Origin: Deinandra increscens subsp. villosa
Lineage: Eukaryota; Streptophyta; Magnoliopsida; Asterales; Asteraceae
Assembly (NCBI GenBank): GCA_039602395.1
Contig: JBCNJP010000006.1
Span: 61,440,429 to 61,504,428, forward strand
DNA: 64,000 nt
Direction of reading: 5' to 3'
Position 1 is the first letter of the stretch. Each line of letters opens with the position of its first letter. Positions 1 through 11,900 of this stretch are shown piece after piece. Under the pieces are notes generated by a model, which ran no database searches, was not told the DNA's origin, and saw only the letters and a list, made by a program, of their open reading frames with translations. The translations under genes and the position numbers were made by a program.

Positions 1-972
1 GAGTCGTTTTGTAACCATTGAAAACCTTCTAATCACACCATTATAGATGTCTGTTCTAAGAATAGTGTAAGGGTCGATTGTACTAAGCTTCGTAGTAGTA
101 TTCGCGGCAACATTGATTGATCTCTTCTTAATTACAATGTCATTGACACTGATAAAATATCCAAAAGAATCTTGTTGGTTTAGCAACGGGGTGTAAGAAA
201 GATAGCTCCTTACATCGACGTTAGATTGGGGAGAAAGGTAATAAGGACCAGTTCCGAAGAACAGAACTCCAGGGGCAGATGACTTGCTTGGAAAACATAG
301 AGCTAATGTTTTCTTAAGAGGTTGATATAAGTAAGACGGAAGGGCATAACGTGAGGACGAAAACGCCATGACACCAGAAACATTTGCAGGAAATGATTCA
401 AATGATGAAGGAGCGCGTGTACATGCTGCATTAGGACTTGCGGCATAGAGTTGATTAAACGCATCTATACCAACCTTTCTACCGTCGCTTACGTACATTG
501 TGAAATCGTCGTAATCAAGAAGCGCGTTGGAACACGAACCGGTTAGAGGATTTTGGACCTGGACCTGGCATGCACATCCCCAACCGGGTATCATAGAGGT
601 GCCGGTTCCATAGCAAGAAGGATCCTTGTAACGGAAAGTAGTTCGAACATCTTCGCATTGATATTCATCACAAGCAACAGGAAATGTGCAAATCGTGTCG
701 GAGGGGCAAGTGCCCTGATTCGCATCCCATTTTACGAGGCAGTTGTACCATATGAAGGGAGCATCGATGTCTATAATAAAGTTTGCAAAAAAATTTTGCT
801 GGTTTACCCGTTCTGTTATGATCTGAACACTATACACGGGCTTAGCAACATCGGTATGTTTGTTAACCGGAGCTACTACAGAAGTGTACGGTTGAGCATA
901 AGTAGTAATAGCCTCATGCTCAAGAGATATGAAGGCTAGAACGATGACGAGTAGTTGTAGAAGCAAATACAT
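1..972 (-). CDS. TAXI/GIP-type aspartic-peptidase-fold secreted protein, 3' part outside window
   Basis: An open frame runs from an ATG at 972 down to the window edge without a stop: 324 codons against 430-432 in the complete paralogues, so about 107 C-terminal residues lie outside. The N-terminus is a hydrophobic signal peptide (MYLLLQLLVIVLAFISLEHE), implying secretion to the cell wall space. The pepsin-fold N-lobe is recognisable, but the catalytic DTG position reads IDIDAPF. Landmarks shared with the other copies are the cysteine-rich segment after PFIWYNC, GVMAFSSS, PGVLFFGTGPYYL and KLSTIDPYT, where Ser replaces the second catalytic Asp. Known relatives inhibit microbial xylanases or glucanases; function here is inferred. 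It is closest by eye to the copy at 39526-40824. The start is supported by a TATA box 66 bp upstream. Confidence 0.88.
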   Translation of the reverse strand, partial: MYLLLQLLVIVLAFISLEHEAITTYAQPYTSVVAPVNKHTDVAKPVYSVQIITERVNQQNFFANFIIDIDAPFIWYNCLVKWDANQGTCPSDTICTFPVACDEYQCEDVRTTFRYKDPSCYGTGTSMIPGWGCACQVQVQNPLTGSCSNALLDYDDFTMYVSDGRKVGIDAFNQLYAASPNAACTRAPSSFESFPANVSGVMAFSSSRYALPSYLYQPLKKTLALCFPSKSSAPGVLFFGTGPYYLSPQSNVDVRSYLSYTPLLNQQDSFGYFISVNDIVIKKRSINVAANTTTKLSTIDPYTILRTDIYNGVIRRFSMVTKRL

Positions 973-1037
973 TTTATATGTTTGTATGTTCTATACTTCT
1001 CGAATGTATATATTTTTAGAAAGAGCATCGAAAACAG

Positions 1038-1046
1038 ATTTATATA
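1038..1046 (-). promoter_or_regulatory. TATA box of the partial TAXI-type gene
   Basis: TATATAAAT on the minus strand, 66 bp upstream of the ATG at 972. The same motif in the same context is found before the three complete paralogues. Confidence 0.6.
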
Positions 1047-1146
1047 AGGTTTATAAACCTTAAGGTTTACTTTTCTATTCTTGTAGATTTATTACTATTT
1101 TTTTGGAACAACAAATAAAGAATAGTATGGTATATCCGAAGCAAGA

Positions 1147-1196
1147 TGTGGTCAAATTAAGTGGTCAAATTAAGCGGGACACTTTACGTGTCCAAG
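1147..1196 (-). promoter_or_regulatory. Conserved distal promoter block: W-box-like repeats plus GGACAC-N5-GTGTCC
   Basis: On the minus strand TTTGACCAC occurs twice (TTGACC is a W-box-like core), next to an inverted repeat GGACAC-N5-GTGTCC at 1177-1193 that contains ACGTGTC, an ABRE-like core. The block recurs upstream of the paralogues at about 18038-18070, 40986-41010 and 47711-47742. WRKY or bZIP binding is inference. Confidence 0.4.
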
Positions 1197-1450
1197 ATAT
1201 AGAGTACAACAGTTTTTGGTGTTACATTATTAAAAGGGCAGTTTTCAATTTATGGTTACCTTTTTGGGTCATATAACCATGAATTCATCATAAAAAGTCA
1301 TTGACCATATAACATGCCACAATCTTGGAATGTAAGCTTTCTATAACATGGCCATATGCAAAATCTGAAAAATAATTTATCTAGGTATCCATAGCTAGTG
1401 TACGTTGTTGGTTTAAAGAAGTATCCCGTCTCAAGATCTATGTGCTAAAA

Positions 1451-2371
1451 ACTCGAATTGAGCTTAATTACCTTACAAGATCTCACACCCAAGCTCGAGT
1501 CTTAATTGGGTGGAAGTCGCTACATAACGAACCTAGATTTCATATACTAGTGTTAAAAAATATGATAATTCAATTCGATTACTTGTTTAAGTTGTTATTA
1601 TTGTTCTTAGGGGCGGCTCAATGGGTCAAGCAGCCAAGTAAGGACTTAGGGCCCCAAAATTCTAAGGTCCAATCTTTTTCCAAAAAATCCATGTATATAT
1701 TGGCCCTCTAAGTTAGTTATTTTTATTATTTTTTAATTTTTTTTTATTTGTTAGAAACAATAAAAATTAGTATGCAAGCCGACCCAAGAGTCCAAATAAT
1801 ACAGAATGCGTGGGGCGGTGGAGAATTGGAGATATTAAATGCTTGATCAAAAAGTTGTTTTGGGAGCCACTTAGGTTGTAGCATGTTGGTAAGAGACAAT
1901 GTTTTCTTTGGTGGAGATTCAAGTTTAAAACTAGGGATTGGTGTATTTGGGGGATAATTTAGCCGTTCAAAAAAAATAGTTGCTTTGGGAGATTAAACAT
2001 AGCAAGTAGGTGCGGTGCTACATCAGAATCGAAGATGAGATGATGAGAAATTAGAGAAATCGATTGGGAGATTAAACACGCAATGCAACAAAAGACCGTT
2101 TGAGGAGGTGAAAGGGCCTCGTCGTCTTCTATCATCCGTCATCAACAATGGGTATAAGAGTTGAACTTGAATCGATTGATGCTTGAACTTCAGGACTTGA
2201 TTTATCAAAATATGTTCTTACTTCCGAGTTCTTGCTTCTTAATTGTAGTTTCTGTTCAGGATTCAGATCATGGATTCGTGGATTTGGATTTTGGAATTTG
2301 GAAATGAGGCTGACTTTATCATCCATTCATAAAAAATTAGGTATTCTCTATCACAATTGTGAATTTTGATT
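1451..2371. other. Non-coding spacer with a MITE-like terminus
   Basis: I see no gene. The first part continues the duplicated TAXI upstream flank. AGGGGCGGCTCAA at 1609-1621 equals the reverse complement of the right end of the MITE at 44841-45170, and the following bases are also rich in GGGCCCC/TTTTAGGG-type text, so a relative of that MITE probably lies here. I could not find its other end. Short open frames at 2023-2326 show no recognisable domain. Confidence 0.35.
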
Positions 2372-4223
2372 TTTTTTTTTTAAACAGCAACAAATCTCCA
2401 TTAAACACCAAAAACGGGAACAACGCAAAACTAGCGAGGAGCTAGAAGCGCCCCCAAACACCAAACAAAAGAAACGTTACATTAAAGTACAATTGTCCCA
2501 ATCTATGCTATGTTTACATTTATTAGACAACCACACCATGCTCCAAATTTTTGTCTCATTTTTAACCCTGTCTAACGAAGGCGACGCACCATTAAACACG
2601 ACGTTATTCCTCTCGAACCAAACATCCCAACAAGCGGTGAGAAGAATGCCTTGAACCACCATCTTTTTCTTATCAGCAATGTTCCTCCAATCAGAAATAG
2701 AAACCAGGTCCTCAAAGGAAAAGATTATCAAATTAGGGATATTGCACCAGTCTACTATCCAAGACCATATGTGATTCACAAAACTGCAGCCCCCAAAAAT
2801 ATGTGATACGGATTCTTGCTCCACCCCACAAAGCTTACACCAAGGAGAACTAACCTGAATATTCCTTTTAAGAAGTGAATCTGAGGTCGCAATTCTGTTC
2901 CGGAGAGCTCTCCAAGCGAACAAATTCACTTTGCTAGGCACCAATCTACACCAGTTAAATTTCGGGCCAGCGGGAACATCATTCGAAGACATCAAGATCT
3001 TCCTAACCTCCCTCGCAGAGAACTCCGAAGCTCCATTCCCAACCCAAATCCATCTCCCCAAATGTTGAGCCATCCATCGATGCATGCCATGATTCGATCT
3101 CCCCAAAGCACTATTAACACCCACCATAGTTTTCCAAACTCCCGTGACAGATTTCCTACAAGGGAAGAAAACATTGCTATCCCTCCCACGATGAATAGAA
3201 TTCATCACATCAACCCACAACCTCCCAGAATCAACTTTAAACTTCCACAACCATTTGCACAATAAACTAATGTTCAAATCAGAAAGTTTAACCAGCCCCA
3301 ACCCACCTTTGTCTTTAGGCTTGCACACATCATCCCTTTTAACCCAATGAATGCACCTCTTCTCTTTAAACCCACCCCAAAGAAAATTAAATCGAATTTT
3401 ATCTAAAATAGCAAGAACCTTTTTTGGCGCTTTGTAAAGAGAAAATAAGTAAGTTGGAAGACTATCCAACACACTCTTAACAAGAATGAGTCTACCTCTG
3501 AAAGAAAGACATTTGGCCTTCCATTTAGAGAGCCTCCGTTCAAACACTTCCACCACCTTTTGCCAATTACATCTCCGATTCATATTTGCACCCACAACCA
3601 TACCAAGATAAGAAAGCGGAAAGCTTCCTTCCAAACAATTTAACTTAGACACTTTGCTCCTAATAGACTCAGCATCCACATTAATACCATACAAAACACA
3701 TTTTTTCAGGTTTAACTTTAGCCCGGACACCATTTGAAAACACCTAAAAATCCTCATAATGTTATCAATGCTGGAAGAGTTCCATCTGGAAAGAACAATT
3801 GCGTCATCCGCGTAAAAAAGGTGCGAAATAGTAGGACCGCCATTCGGGAGATGGATAGCATCAATAAAGCCACAAGAACGAGCCCTGCTTAACACCTTTA
3901 TGACAGTTAAACTCTCTTGTTGGCGACCCATTAATGAGCACCGAAGCTCTAGCGGAGGATAAAATACCTTTAATCCAAAGTCTCCAAGTATCCGGGAAGC
4001 ACATCTGCTGCATGGCAGAATCCAGAAACCCCCACTCCACCGAATCAAACGCTTTGTAAAAATCAGCCTTAAAGAAAAGACCTTCACCTTTAGAATACTT
4101 TAACCAAGACAAAATCTCATTAAGAATTAAGGGGCCTTCAACAATGTTCCTTCCTTCTACGTAAGCCATTTGAGTTTCCGAGATAATCCCCTTAAGAACA
4201 CAATTCAATCGTGACGCCAACAC
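2372..4223 (-). mobile_element. 5'-truncated LINE (non-LTR retrotransposon)
   Basis: A poly(T) run at about 2371-2382 is the poly(A) tail of a minus-strand element. Reverse-transcriptase coding sequence continues to about 4223, where homology stops abruptly in the middle of the RT domain, the usual result of incomplete target-primed reverse transcription. I could not identify a convincing target-site duplication. Confidence 0.8.
2477..4223 (-). pseudogene. LINE ORF2 remnant: reverse transcriptase and zf-RVT region
   Basis: Two overlapping frames make up one decayed polyprotein. The upstream frame (3861-4223) has RT blocks with ADFYKAFDSVEW and VLINGSPTREF followed by GVKQG. The downstream frame (2477-about 3900) has YADD, the catalytic RT motif, then thumb/connection text, then a cysteine-containing zf-RVT segment (WCKLCGVEQESVSHIFGGC) and a short tail. 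Between GVKQG and YADD the usual roughly 30-40 residues are missing and the frame changes, so an internal deletion with frameshift is present. No endonuclease domain remains. It cannot be active as it stands. Confidence 0.85.
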
Positions 4224-4413
4224 TAATTGATTTGGTATTTTATGTGATCTTTATTTAGAAACCATAAATTTCCATCTTTACGCGACACAATAAATACGAA
4301 TCTGGGTATCCGAAAAAGCTAAAAGAATTAAAAGCAGAAGCTCTAACTGTGCTGAATCACACATAGGGTCAATTTTAAAGCATGCAACATATATCCGTTA
4401 AAGAATATGTTAA
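4224..4413. other. Short spacer between LINE and gypsy LTR
   Basis: No coding or structural signal seen. The five bases before the LTR (4409-4413, gttaa) would be one half of a target-site duplication whose partner is not in the window, because the gypsy element is truncated at its other end. Confidence 0.3.
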
Positions 4414-5096
4414 TGTTAGGAACCAGTTACCACTTATCAGTTAATAAACTTGTTCATAATGAAACGTATTGTTTTGGTCAAAAATTACACAAGACAATCT
4501 CGTATTCCAAACTTAGAATGTGGGGTGAGGTGCTAAGAAATCTGGTTCAAAAGCAAAGAAAAAGTAGTGCAAGCGACACGATGATGTACGAGGGAAACCC
4601 GGAATCCTGAGAGTTGCCTCTGAGAATCCCAGTAAAAACCTCGGGAGCCGGCTCAAAGCGCCTGCTACCTAAAGCTTTTATAAATTAAGAATTCGACTAC
4701 AATGATGAAGACGATGATCGAGTGCTAAGTGTTACATTATTCTGAGTGCTGTGTGTTGTGATATGTTTCCTAATTCGATCATGCCATATTTATAGTTACA
4801 AACAGAATAAACTAGCTATCCGAAAAATCAGGGATCCTCTTGACCACGTCCGCTAGCCGTTTGAGGAAGTTCACCATCTCGTCCACGTTCGTTTATGCCA
4901 CGTCAGCCCTAATTGACCGGTTCTTTAGGAAGGTTAGACCTTGTTTACCTGCGATTGAAATTAATCACGTGGCAATTAGTGAGTAAAGATATTCAAATAA
5001 GTAACAGGTAACATAACCTGTCGAGAATCCTTGGGATTCCCGGATTCCTGCATGTTCGAGCTTCTCAGCCGGGTGCCTGGAACTTGACCCATAACA
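4414..5096 (-). repeat. 3' LTR of the Tat-like gypsy element
   Basis: On the minus strand it starts TGTTATGGGTC and ends CCTAACA, giving TGTTA/TAACA inverted termini, 683 bp. The purine tract sits directly outside its 5' edge. A TTATAAAAGC box on the minus strand near 4676-4685 is a candidate TATA signal for LTR transcription. No second LTR is in the window. Confidence 0.6.
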
Positions 5097-5112
5097 ATTG
5101 CCCCTGAATTTC
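5097..5112 (-). other. Polypurine tract of the Tat-like element
   Basis: Minus strand reads AAATTCAGGGGCAAT immediately before the LTR start. This is the usual position and composition of the plus-strand primer in gypsy elements. Confidence 0.5.
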
Positions 5113-6715
5113 GCGGGTGTTTGATAAAGGATAACAGCTGGGAAATTCAAATCATTCTAGGTTAATCTGCATGCCTACGTGGATGGCCGAGATCCAAGAT
5201 GCTTTTTTGATTTGACGGCTTACACTCTTCCCTATGCGAGATTTCCGTAGGTCATTATAGCCTTAAATACTCCATTTGTTTTCCATTTTTCTCATCGTCT
5301 TTCCGAAAACCCTAGAGAAAAGCTTTCTCCCGGCGCTCAGGTCAGTATTTTTTCTTCCCGGAAATTCCAACTTTTTCTCGTTTAATTTTCGTCATGGTTA
5401 AGAAAACACGTTCCTCTTCCGTTGCTGCCGTCGTTTATTTCCACTTTTTTGATGGTGTTTCGATGTTTTAAACAATGTTTCCTTATGTTTCCTGCACACT
5501 AAACAACAACTAACAATGATGGGATTCCAGGTGGAGGGATCTTGAACTTTTCAAGACGAAACCCGGAATCTCGGAACCCAGACAATCAAGCCTCCCAGGT
5601 GGAGGGATCCTGAGGTTTTCAGGACGAAATCTGGGATGCTTTTCCTATTTTGTTAATAATTATGAATGGTATGGTAGGTTTAACCAACACTTGTCATTTC
5701 ATTTAAGTTTATAAAAATAGTTCTTGCGTTGACTTAAACAAAGTATATGTTTGGGCTCCACAAATAGAACATAAAAATATAAAAAGAACCTTTCTTGAAT
5801 CCACCACCTTAATGGATCCAAAACAAACCTTTCTCTTATAAAAGAATGTCACATGTTTAGATTTTGTAGGACCCAAAGCGTAAAGTATATTGAAAAAATA
5901 AGGTCTCTCCACTTTCTTATCTTCCTGATCAGGATTCCCAATTCTTCAGGATTCCCAAACCTGTTAAATAGGAATTCAAATAATAAGTTAAGATTACTTA
6001 CATTCTTAATCTTCTCCCGACTGGGATCCAATAGGTTTTAGATTCCAAGTTAAACACTGGGGACAAGCCCAAAGAAACTGGGGTTATTCCCGAATAAACT
6101 GGGGACTAGCCCGAAGAAACTGGGGTTATTCCCGAATAAACTGGGGACTAGCCCGAAGAAACTGGGGTTAAACCCATCTTAGTGACATGAAAATGTCAAA
6201 CCAATTGTTAGGAAACTGGGGTTAATCCCACTTAGTGACATGAAAATGACAAACCAATTGTTAACACGTAAGTGTTAAAAACCTTAGGAATCCACTCAGA
6301 GGCCTCTAGTGACAAGATTATCAGCCACCCCTAAGAATGGACTGGTCCGGCCACCTTGAGCACCCTGAGGGATTACTTGCGCTCCAGGCGAGGGTCGTGC
6401 GTCACAGGCGTTTACCCGAACTTGAGAAAGGTGAATACCTTTAAACCTTAGAAGATGTGCTGGACATCTTAAACAGAGAAGAGGTGGCCAGCCTCTGACT
6501 GGGGATTAACCCAAAAAACTATTGCAGGATTCCCAACCTTCTGCAAAACACTCAAATGCTTGGTGAAGGGTGGGTGTCAGCCTTGCTGACACCACTCCGA
6601 TGCTTAAGTTAGTAATGGTTAGAAAGAAATTGATAAACTGAATTGAAATCGGATTAGTATACTTACCTGGATTGCCGACTGGATGAGAATCCAGGTGAGA
6701 ATCCTGATAGGATCC
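5113..6715 (-). repeat. 3' non-coding region of the gypsy element with short tandem repeats
   Basis: No long open frame. Three repeat blocks are visible: a CAGGTGGAGGGATC unit repeated at about 5529-5630; a 42-bp unit (AAACTGGGGTTATTCCCGAA plus AAACTGGGGACTAGCCCGAA) in about two and a half copies at 6053-6173; and a roughly 55-bp unit with TTAGTGACATGAAAATG at 6178-6262. Long repetitive 3' regions are typical of Tat-lineage elements. Confidence 0.55.
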
Positions 6716-7343
6716 CTACATAAAATAGGCTTTCAGATGGATGGCATTCCAAGCTCTCGGTAATAAATCTCCTTCCAAGTTCATCAATCTATATGCCCCT
6801 TTTCCTTCTTCGGATTCCACTAGATAGGGTCCTTCCCATTTGGGTGCCAACTTCCCATCAGCCGGATTAGTCGTATTCTGAAATGCTTTCCTCAATACCA
6901 AGTCTCCAACCTGAAATCGCCTGAGCCTGATATTCTTATTATATGACCTTGCTATCCTTTGCTGGTATGACGCCATTCTGACTTTGGCAAGATCCCTGAG
7001 TTCTTCTATCGTTTCAAGATCCTGTAGTAGATTCTCAGAGTTATTCTGGGAATCCTGAAGCGTAACTCTTGCTGTAGGAATCACCATTTCAGTAGGGATG
7101 ACGACTTCTGCCCCAAATACCAAGGAAAAAGGCGTTTGGCCAGTTGCATTCTTAGAAGTCGTCCTATCTGCCCAAAGAACAAACGGAAGTTCTTCAGCCC
7201 ATCTTCCTTTCTTGGAACCCAGTTTCTTTTTCAAGTTATTGATGATGATTTTGTTGCTGGATTCCGCTTGACCGTTGGCTTGAGGATGTACTGGTGTTGA
7301 AGTGATCATCTTAATCCCCCAACTCTCACAGAAGCTCGTATGT
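6716..7343 (-). pseudogene. Gypsy integrase C-terminal fragment
   Basis: The frame on the minus strand encodes the end of the integrase core, with HPQANGQAE containing the catalytic Glu, then GRWAEELPFVLWADRT, TPFSLVFGAE, and a C-terminal domain with RFQVGDLVLRKAF and KWEGPYLV ending in AWNAIHLKAYFM. The first two catalytic Asp residues are missing because the element is broken at about 7343. The 17 residues upstream in the same frame belong to the neighbouring unrelated sequence. The remaining part is open, so truncation and not mutation killed it. Confidence 0.8.
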
Positions 7344-8753
7344 TGTGGCTGCAAAAAATATTCACTTCGCCAAACACAAATACTATACAATTAGATCATC
7401 TAAGGGAATAGCCAAAGAATATGTTGTGGCTGCAAAAAATGATTTGCCATGCCAAAACACAATCTAGAACCCTTATTATGTCCCCAAATTGATGATGAAT
7501 ATCACAGCCTGTAACAATAATTGAGAAAATTGATTTACCATACCAAAAGACAGTCCAAATCCTCCATTAATCTTGAATCTCGGATGAATATCACAGCTGA
7601 AACAACCATACCAGAAGTGAGATTAACAAACATTATAAATGGGCCCAGAATATCAGTGGGGATATAACAAAGAGGACACACAATCTTTTAGGCTGCAAAA
7701 CCAATTGCCATGCCAAAATACAGTAGATATCCTCTATAAATCCCATATTATTGGATAAACATCATAGCCTTTGGGCGTATAACTGGAACAGCAGCAACGA
7801 GACTCAAATTAGCATACATAAACACCACAATAGAAGCGAAACATCGGCAGCATAGCTTAAACCTAATTTATATAAGCATGCAGAAACTGCAGTGGCTGAA
7901 AAAAGATTTACTGAATCGCAATCTCTAGTCATAGATCTGAAACATCAGCATCCGCAAGAAGCTATGTAAGTCACATCGCAGTCTTAAAATGTAAAGGGTA
8001 TGAGCAATTCAAATTCTGGCGATGGTTGCGTTAGATGTCGTCTCCTCGCCCAGAGAAATAAGTGATGTTTGAAACGGTAGTCCCAAATCGAAGACAACAA
8101 CTGTGTAAACCACATAACAGCAGCCCAGATTCTGGCTACGGTTGCGCTATGCGCCGTCTCGTCGCCGAATCCATCATCGCAAGCCGAACAAAAGCCGACG
8201 GCCACCATCTGCAACTCCGTCAACAACCATAGCAAGCGTGATTGCAGTGGCGGAGACAAAATACAGAAAGAGAAAGACAGTATCAATTGCAGCGGTGATG
8301 ATAAAAAACAGAGATCGGGACTGCCAACAAAAGAAAGGTTTCAGTGTGGAGAGAGACTTTGTTGCAGAAAGAGATGAGAGAAGATGCAATTAGTATCATC
8401 TCCAGTAGGGTGGTGATAGAGAAGATGAGAGAGAAAGAGAAGATGAGTCTTCTCTTTAATCGAGATGAGCACACCATGTAACAAATACCAGATACCGCCC
8501 ATAGTAAAAGGAATGGTCAAATCTGACCATTTGTAAAAGAAACAATACTAAAACGGTAACAAATATGAAAAATGGTGGCCAAAGTATGAGAAGCCAAAGT
8601 ATACTATTCATCTTTAAAATTACATTGTATTATATATAAATAAATACAATGCTATCACATCTAAATAATGGAAATGCAAGAAAAATAGCATATAGTTAGA
8701 GATTCATGCTCAACATGGATCTATTAAAACACAAATTTTGATTTTCCGCCTAA
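7344..8753. other. Unassigned repeat-like DNA between gypsy fragment and MULE
   Basis: No recognisable protein. TGTTGTGGCTGCAAAAAAT occurs at about 7340 and again near 7422, and related phrases ending in TGCCAAAACACA recur, so this is probably a decayed element. A GC-richer stretch at about 8120-8260 resembles 5' untranslated leader DNA but carries only short frames. GCCAAAGTAT phrases near 8578-8600 resemble the start of the MULE terminal repeat at 8754. Confidence 0.3.
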
Positions 8754-8825
8754 GGGCAAAGTATCATATGAAAACTAATATTATTTGTGAAAACTAAGAA
8801 ATACCTATTAAGTGAGGGTTAAATT
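8754..8825 (+). repeat. Left terminal inverted repeat of the MULE
   Basis: Begins GGGCAAAGTATCATAT, then GAAAACTAA (8770-8778), a TTATTT spacer, GTGAAAACTAA (8787-8797) and GAGGGTTAAA. The reverse complement of 15430-15511 has the same order: GGGGCTGAATCACAA, GAAAACTAA, TTATTTATT, GTGAAAACTAA, GAGGGACTAAA. Confidence 0.5.
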
Positions 8826-8999
8826 GTTAATATGCCTAAAAAGTTAGAATTGTAAACCTAATTCCTATCAGCCATCGTTCATCATTCATGCCTCCTCTCT
8901 TTCCCGCGCTAGCTTCTGCGATCTCCTCTGCTTTTTCTGCCCTCTCTGTGTGTTCATCTTCTCACTCTCGTATCCTCTATCACGCAATCGCTGCATACT

Positions 9000-11900
9000 A
9001 TGTCTTCGGCTGAATCAGGGTTCGATATCACCTATATCGATTCACACAGTTTGATTGTACAAGACCATATCGCAAATTCAAACATGTACGCACCTATAAA
9101 CACTAAATTCGACATCAATTGCATAGAATCGACCAATCTAATTGATTCAGGATGCAGTGGAGGATCACCTTCTACCGTTGCAACCTCATTCGTTGAATCA
9201 GCTCCACCTAATACTCCATTCACATTCAGTTGCATTGAAAAAAATGGTATGACTATATTTCTTCTTCAATTAGGCAGGATTCATGTTTGTGTTTTAGTTA
9301 TAATCCTGTTTATGTGTTCTGTGTACTAATGAATCGATGCAACATTACCGTTCGATATGTGCTACTGATAAGTGATAACATGAACTGTTGATTCTACTAA
9401 TAAGTAACTGTTTGTTTATGTATGTTGATGTAGATTTGTTTTTTACATGTAAACATGTGCTGAAATTATTCTTATGAGATTGTTGCATTGTGCAATATTA
9501 CAAGCAAATGTCTTTTTGTTAGCTTCTGCATTTTTTTATGTTAGCATATAATAGTTTATGTTCCTTTTTGATTGTCCGTTACATTTAGTTTTTTTTTTTT
9601 TTTTTTTTTTTTTGCAACAGGTAGTGTGTATAATCGTGTCTTCATGTCTCCCAACGGGTCTAAATGTTGGAAACCCGATGTTCCTACCGGGTTTAAACCG
9701 GTCCTAGACACTATTTACACCAAATGGGATGATGTTGTTACCATGTATGACACATATGCCGAGAAGGCCGTTTTTTCGACACATCTTGGCACTAACCAGC
9801 AACGTCCAGGTGCTACGAGTTACGGGTTTATCCATTGCAATCGGTATGGAAACCCGAGTTTGGGAAACTATAGTGTGTCTAACCCTTATGGAAACTCGAG
9901 AAAAGATCCAGGTGTGTGAAACTATCAAATTTCCCGGCGTGCATTAGGCTAAAAATCCTTCCCAATACGACAGATTATGTCCTATACAGTTTTGTTGAGA
10001 TGCATAACCACTTGCTTATTGCCCAAGAATTTATGGATTTCAGTAAGAAGAAGCGTTATATTACATTTTCTGAACAACACTTGATACACTCTCTTAGCAT
10101 GCATAATCTTGGCCCAAACATATCTCATAAAGTACAATATACGCTGAAGGGAGGGCACCACAACGTTCGTGGCAAGACTACTGATTTCAAAAAATTTAGC
10201 CGTGATATCCGTCTGTTTATCGGAGACAGGGATGCCCAACTAACTGTTGACACGCTTACGGCTCGTACCAACCGAGGTTAGAGCTTTGTTCTGGGCGGAT
10301 GATGTTTCGAGCTGTCACTATGAGGCGTTTGGTGATGTTCTTGCCTTTGACGCGACATACAAAACTAACATGTAATATTATCTTCATTGTTTTCATTACT
10401 ATGTATATGCATGCTTATACGATATTTATCAATTAGATTTATTTGTCAACTATATAGTGTTGCATGTATGCATCACTTCAAACTTGTTACGTTTTTTGCA
10501 TTCTATTTAATCTGTATACATGTGTGTCACTTGTTTAGCTAGTGACTTTGTTAAACATGTAATTATTGTTTCAGGTATAAGATGATTTTTGTTCCGTTTA
10601 CGGGTGTCGATCATCACAAAAAATGCATTACATTTGGTGCCGGATTGTTGTGCAATGAAACCACCGAATCTTATGTATGGTTGCTCGAAACATTCCTAAA
10701 AGCTCATAAGAAACAGCCCAGCCTTGTTTTGACTGACCAAGAAGCCGCAATGAAGGAAGTCATCAATCGTATTCTCAATGAGTCTAAACACCGCCTGTGC
10801 ATGTGGCATATTATGCGGAAACTGCCCTCTAAGGTATGTGATTTTGCACTATATTATTGCACTGATGCACTACAAAATGAAACTTATTCCAATTCCATTT
10901 TTTTCAGATTAAAGGTAGCGACGTGGACAATAAAGAACTGAGAACTCGCATCCACAAATTGGTTTGGGATCTTATAATCGACACGCATACCTTCGAAGAA
11001 AGGTGGGTTGCGCTCATGAATGAATATGGCTTGAACGATCATGAATGGCTTAGTCCTATGTATAAAATCAGGCATCTGTGGGTCCCATGCTATTTTAGGC
11101 ATATTGATATGTGTTGTTAATGAAAACAACATCTAGATGTTAAAGCTCGAACGCAATGTTTAAGGTTAACTCTAGCAAGTCGAACACTCTACTACAACTT
11201 CTTATGTGTTTCGACACCGCGATCGACGGGCAGCGACAAAAGCAACATGAGCTTGAGTTTGACACGATGACTACAACGCCTTTATTGAAGACCCATTCTC
11301 CTATTGAGCGACATGCATCTGAAGTGTACACGGCCTCATTATTTCGTGAAGTGCAAAATGAGATAGAAAGGGGTTGGTATTCTTGTACATTAGGTCCAAC
11401 CACTTCGTTGGTAATATCAAGTTGTATACGGTGATCCAATACAATAAAGAATTTGTGCATGTATGTGAATTTGAGGTGATATTATTACCAGTTGAATTTT
11501 AGTTTTTGTCCCTTTATATAATGATGCACTGTGGAACAATGTGTAACTGTCTATTGGTGCAATTGTGCATCAATATAGTACTGACATTTTTTTTTGATAA
11601 TTGACTATGTTTTTTTTCATTTTTCTTATCCAGGTCGCTTTCAATATACAAGACAAATCAACGACATATACTTGTATGCGTTTTACACACATTGGTTATC
11701 TATGTAGGCACTTTTTTTTTTTGCGTATTTAAGTACACACAAGTACACAACATACCTGACCGTTACATTTCTAAGCGTTGGGGGCGTGATTCTCTACTGA
11801 GGAGGGTTTATGACATTTCAAACAGGTATTCTGTTGACAACCGTGAAGAAACCATATTGAGGAATGAGATTTTGGACAAGGTTGGACTCCGTGCGGACCG

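Larger units (their letters stand above)
4414..7343 (-). mobile_element. 3' part of a Tat-like Ty3/gypsy retrotransposon
   Basis: On the minus strand the order is integrase C-terminal half (6716-7343), a long non-coding 3' region with tandem repeats, a purine-rich tract and an LTR. The element breaks at about 7343, where integrase homology ends and unrelated sequence begins. The long 3' untranslated region and the integrase wording fit the Tat lineage; lineage assignment is from memory of the family. Confidence 0.7.

Noticed and set aside
2360..4240. Target-site duplication of the large LINE
   Set aside because: Candidate strings at the two ends (aattttga and aattga) do not match well enough to claim.
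5853..6041. Small frames on both strands in the gypsy 3' region
   Set aside because: Short, overlapping on opposite strands and inside a repeat-rich untranslated region.
8142..8477. Overlapping small frames near 8.1-8.5 kb as a gene
   Set aside because: Low-complexity arginine- or leucine-rich text on both strands, no domain, no consistent exon structure.
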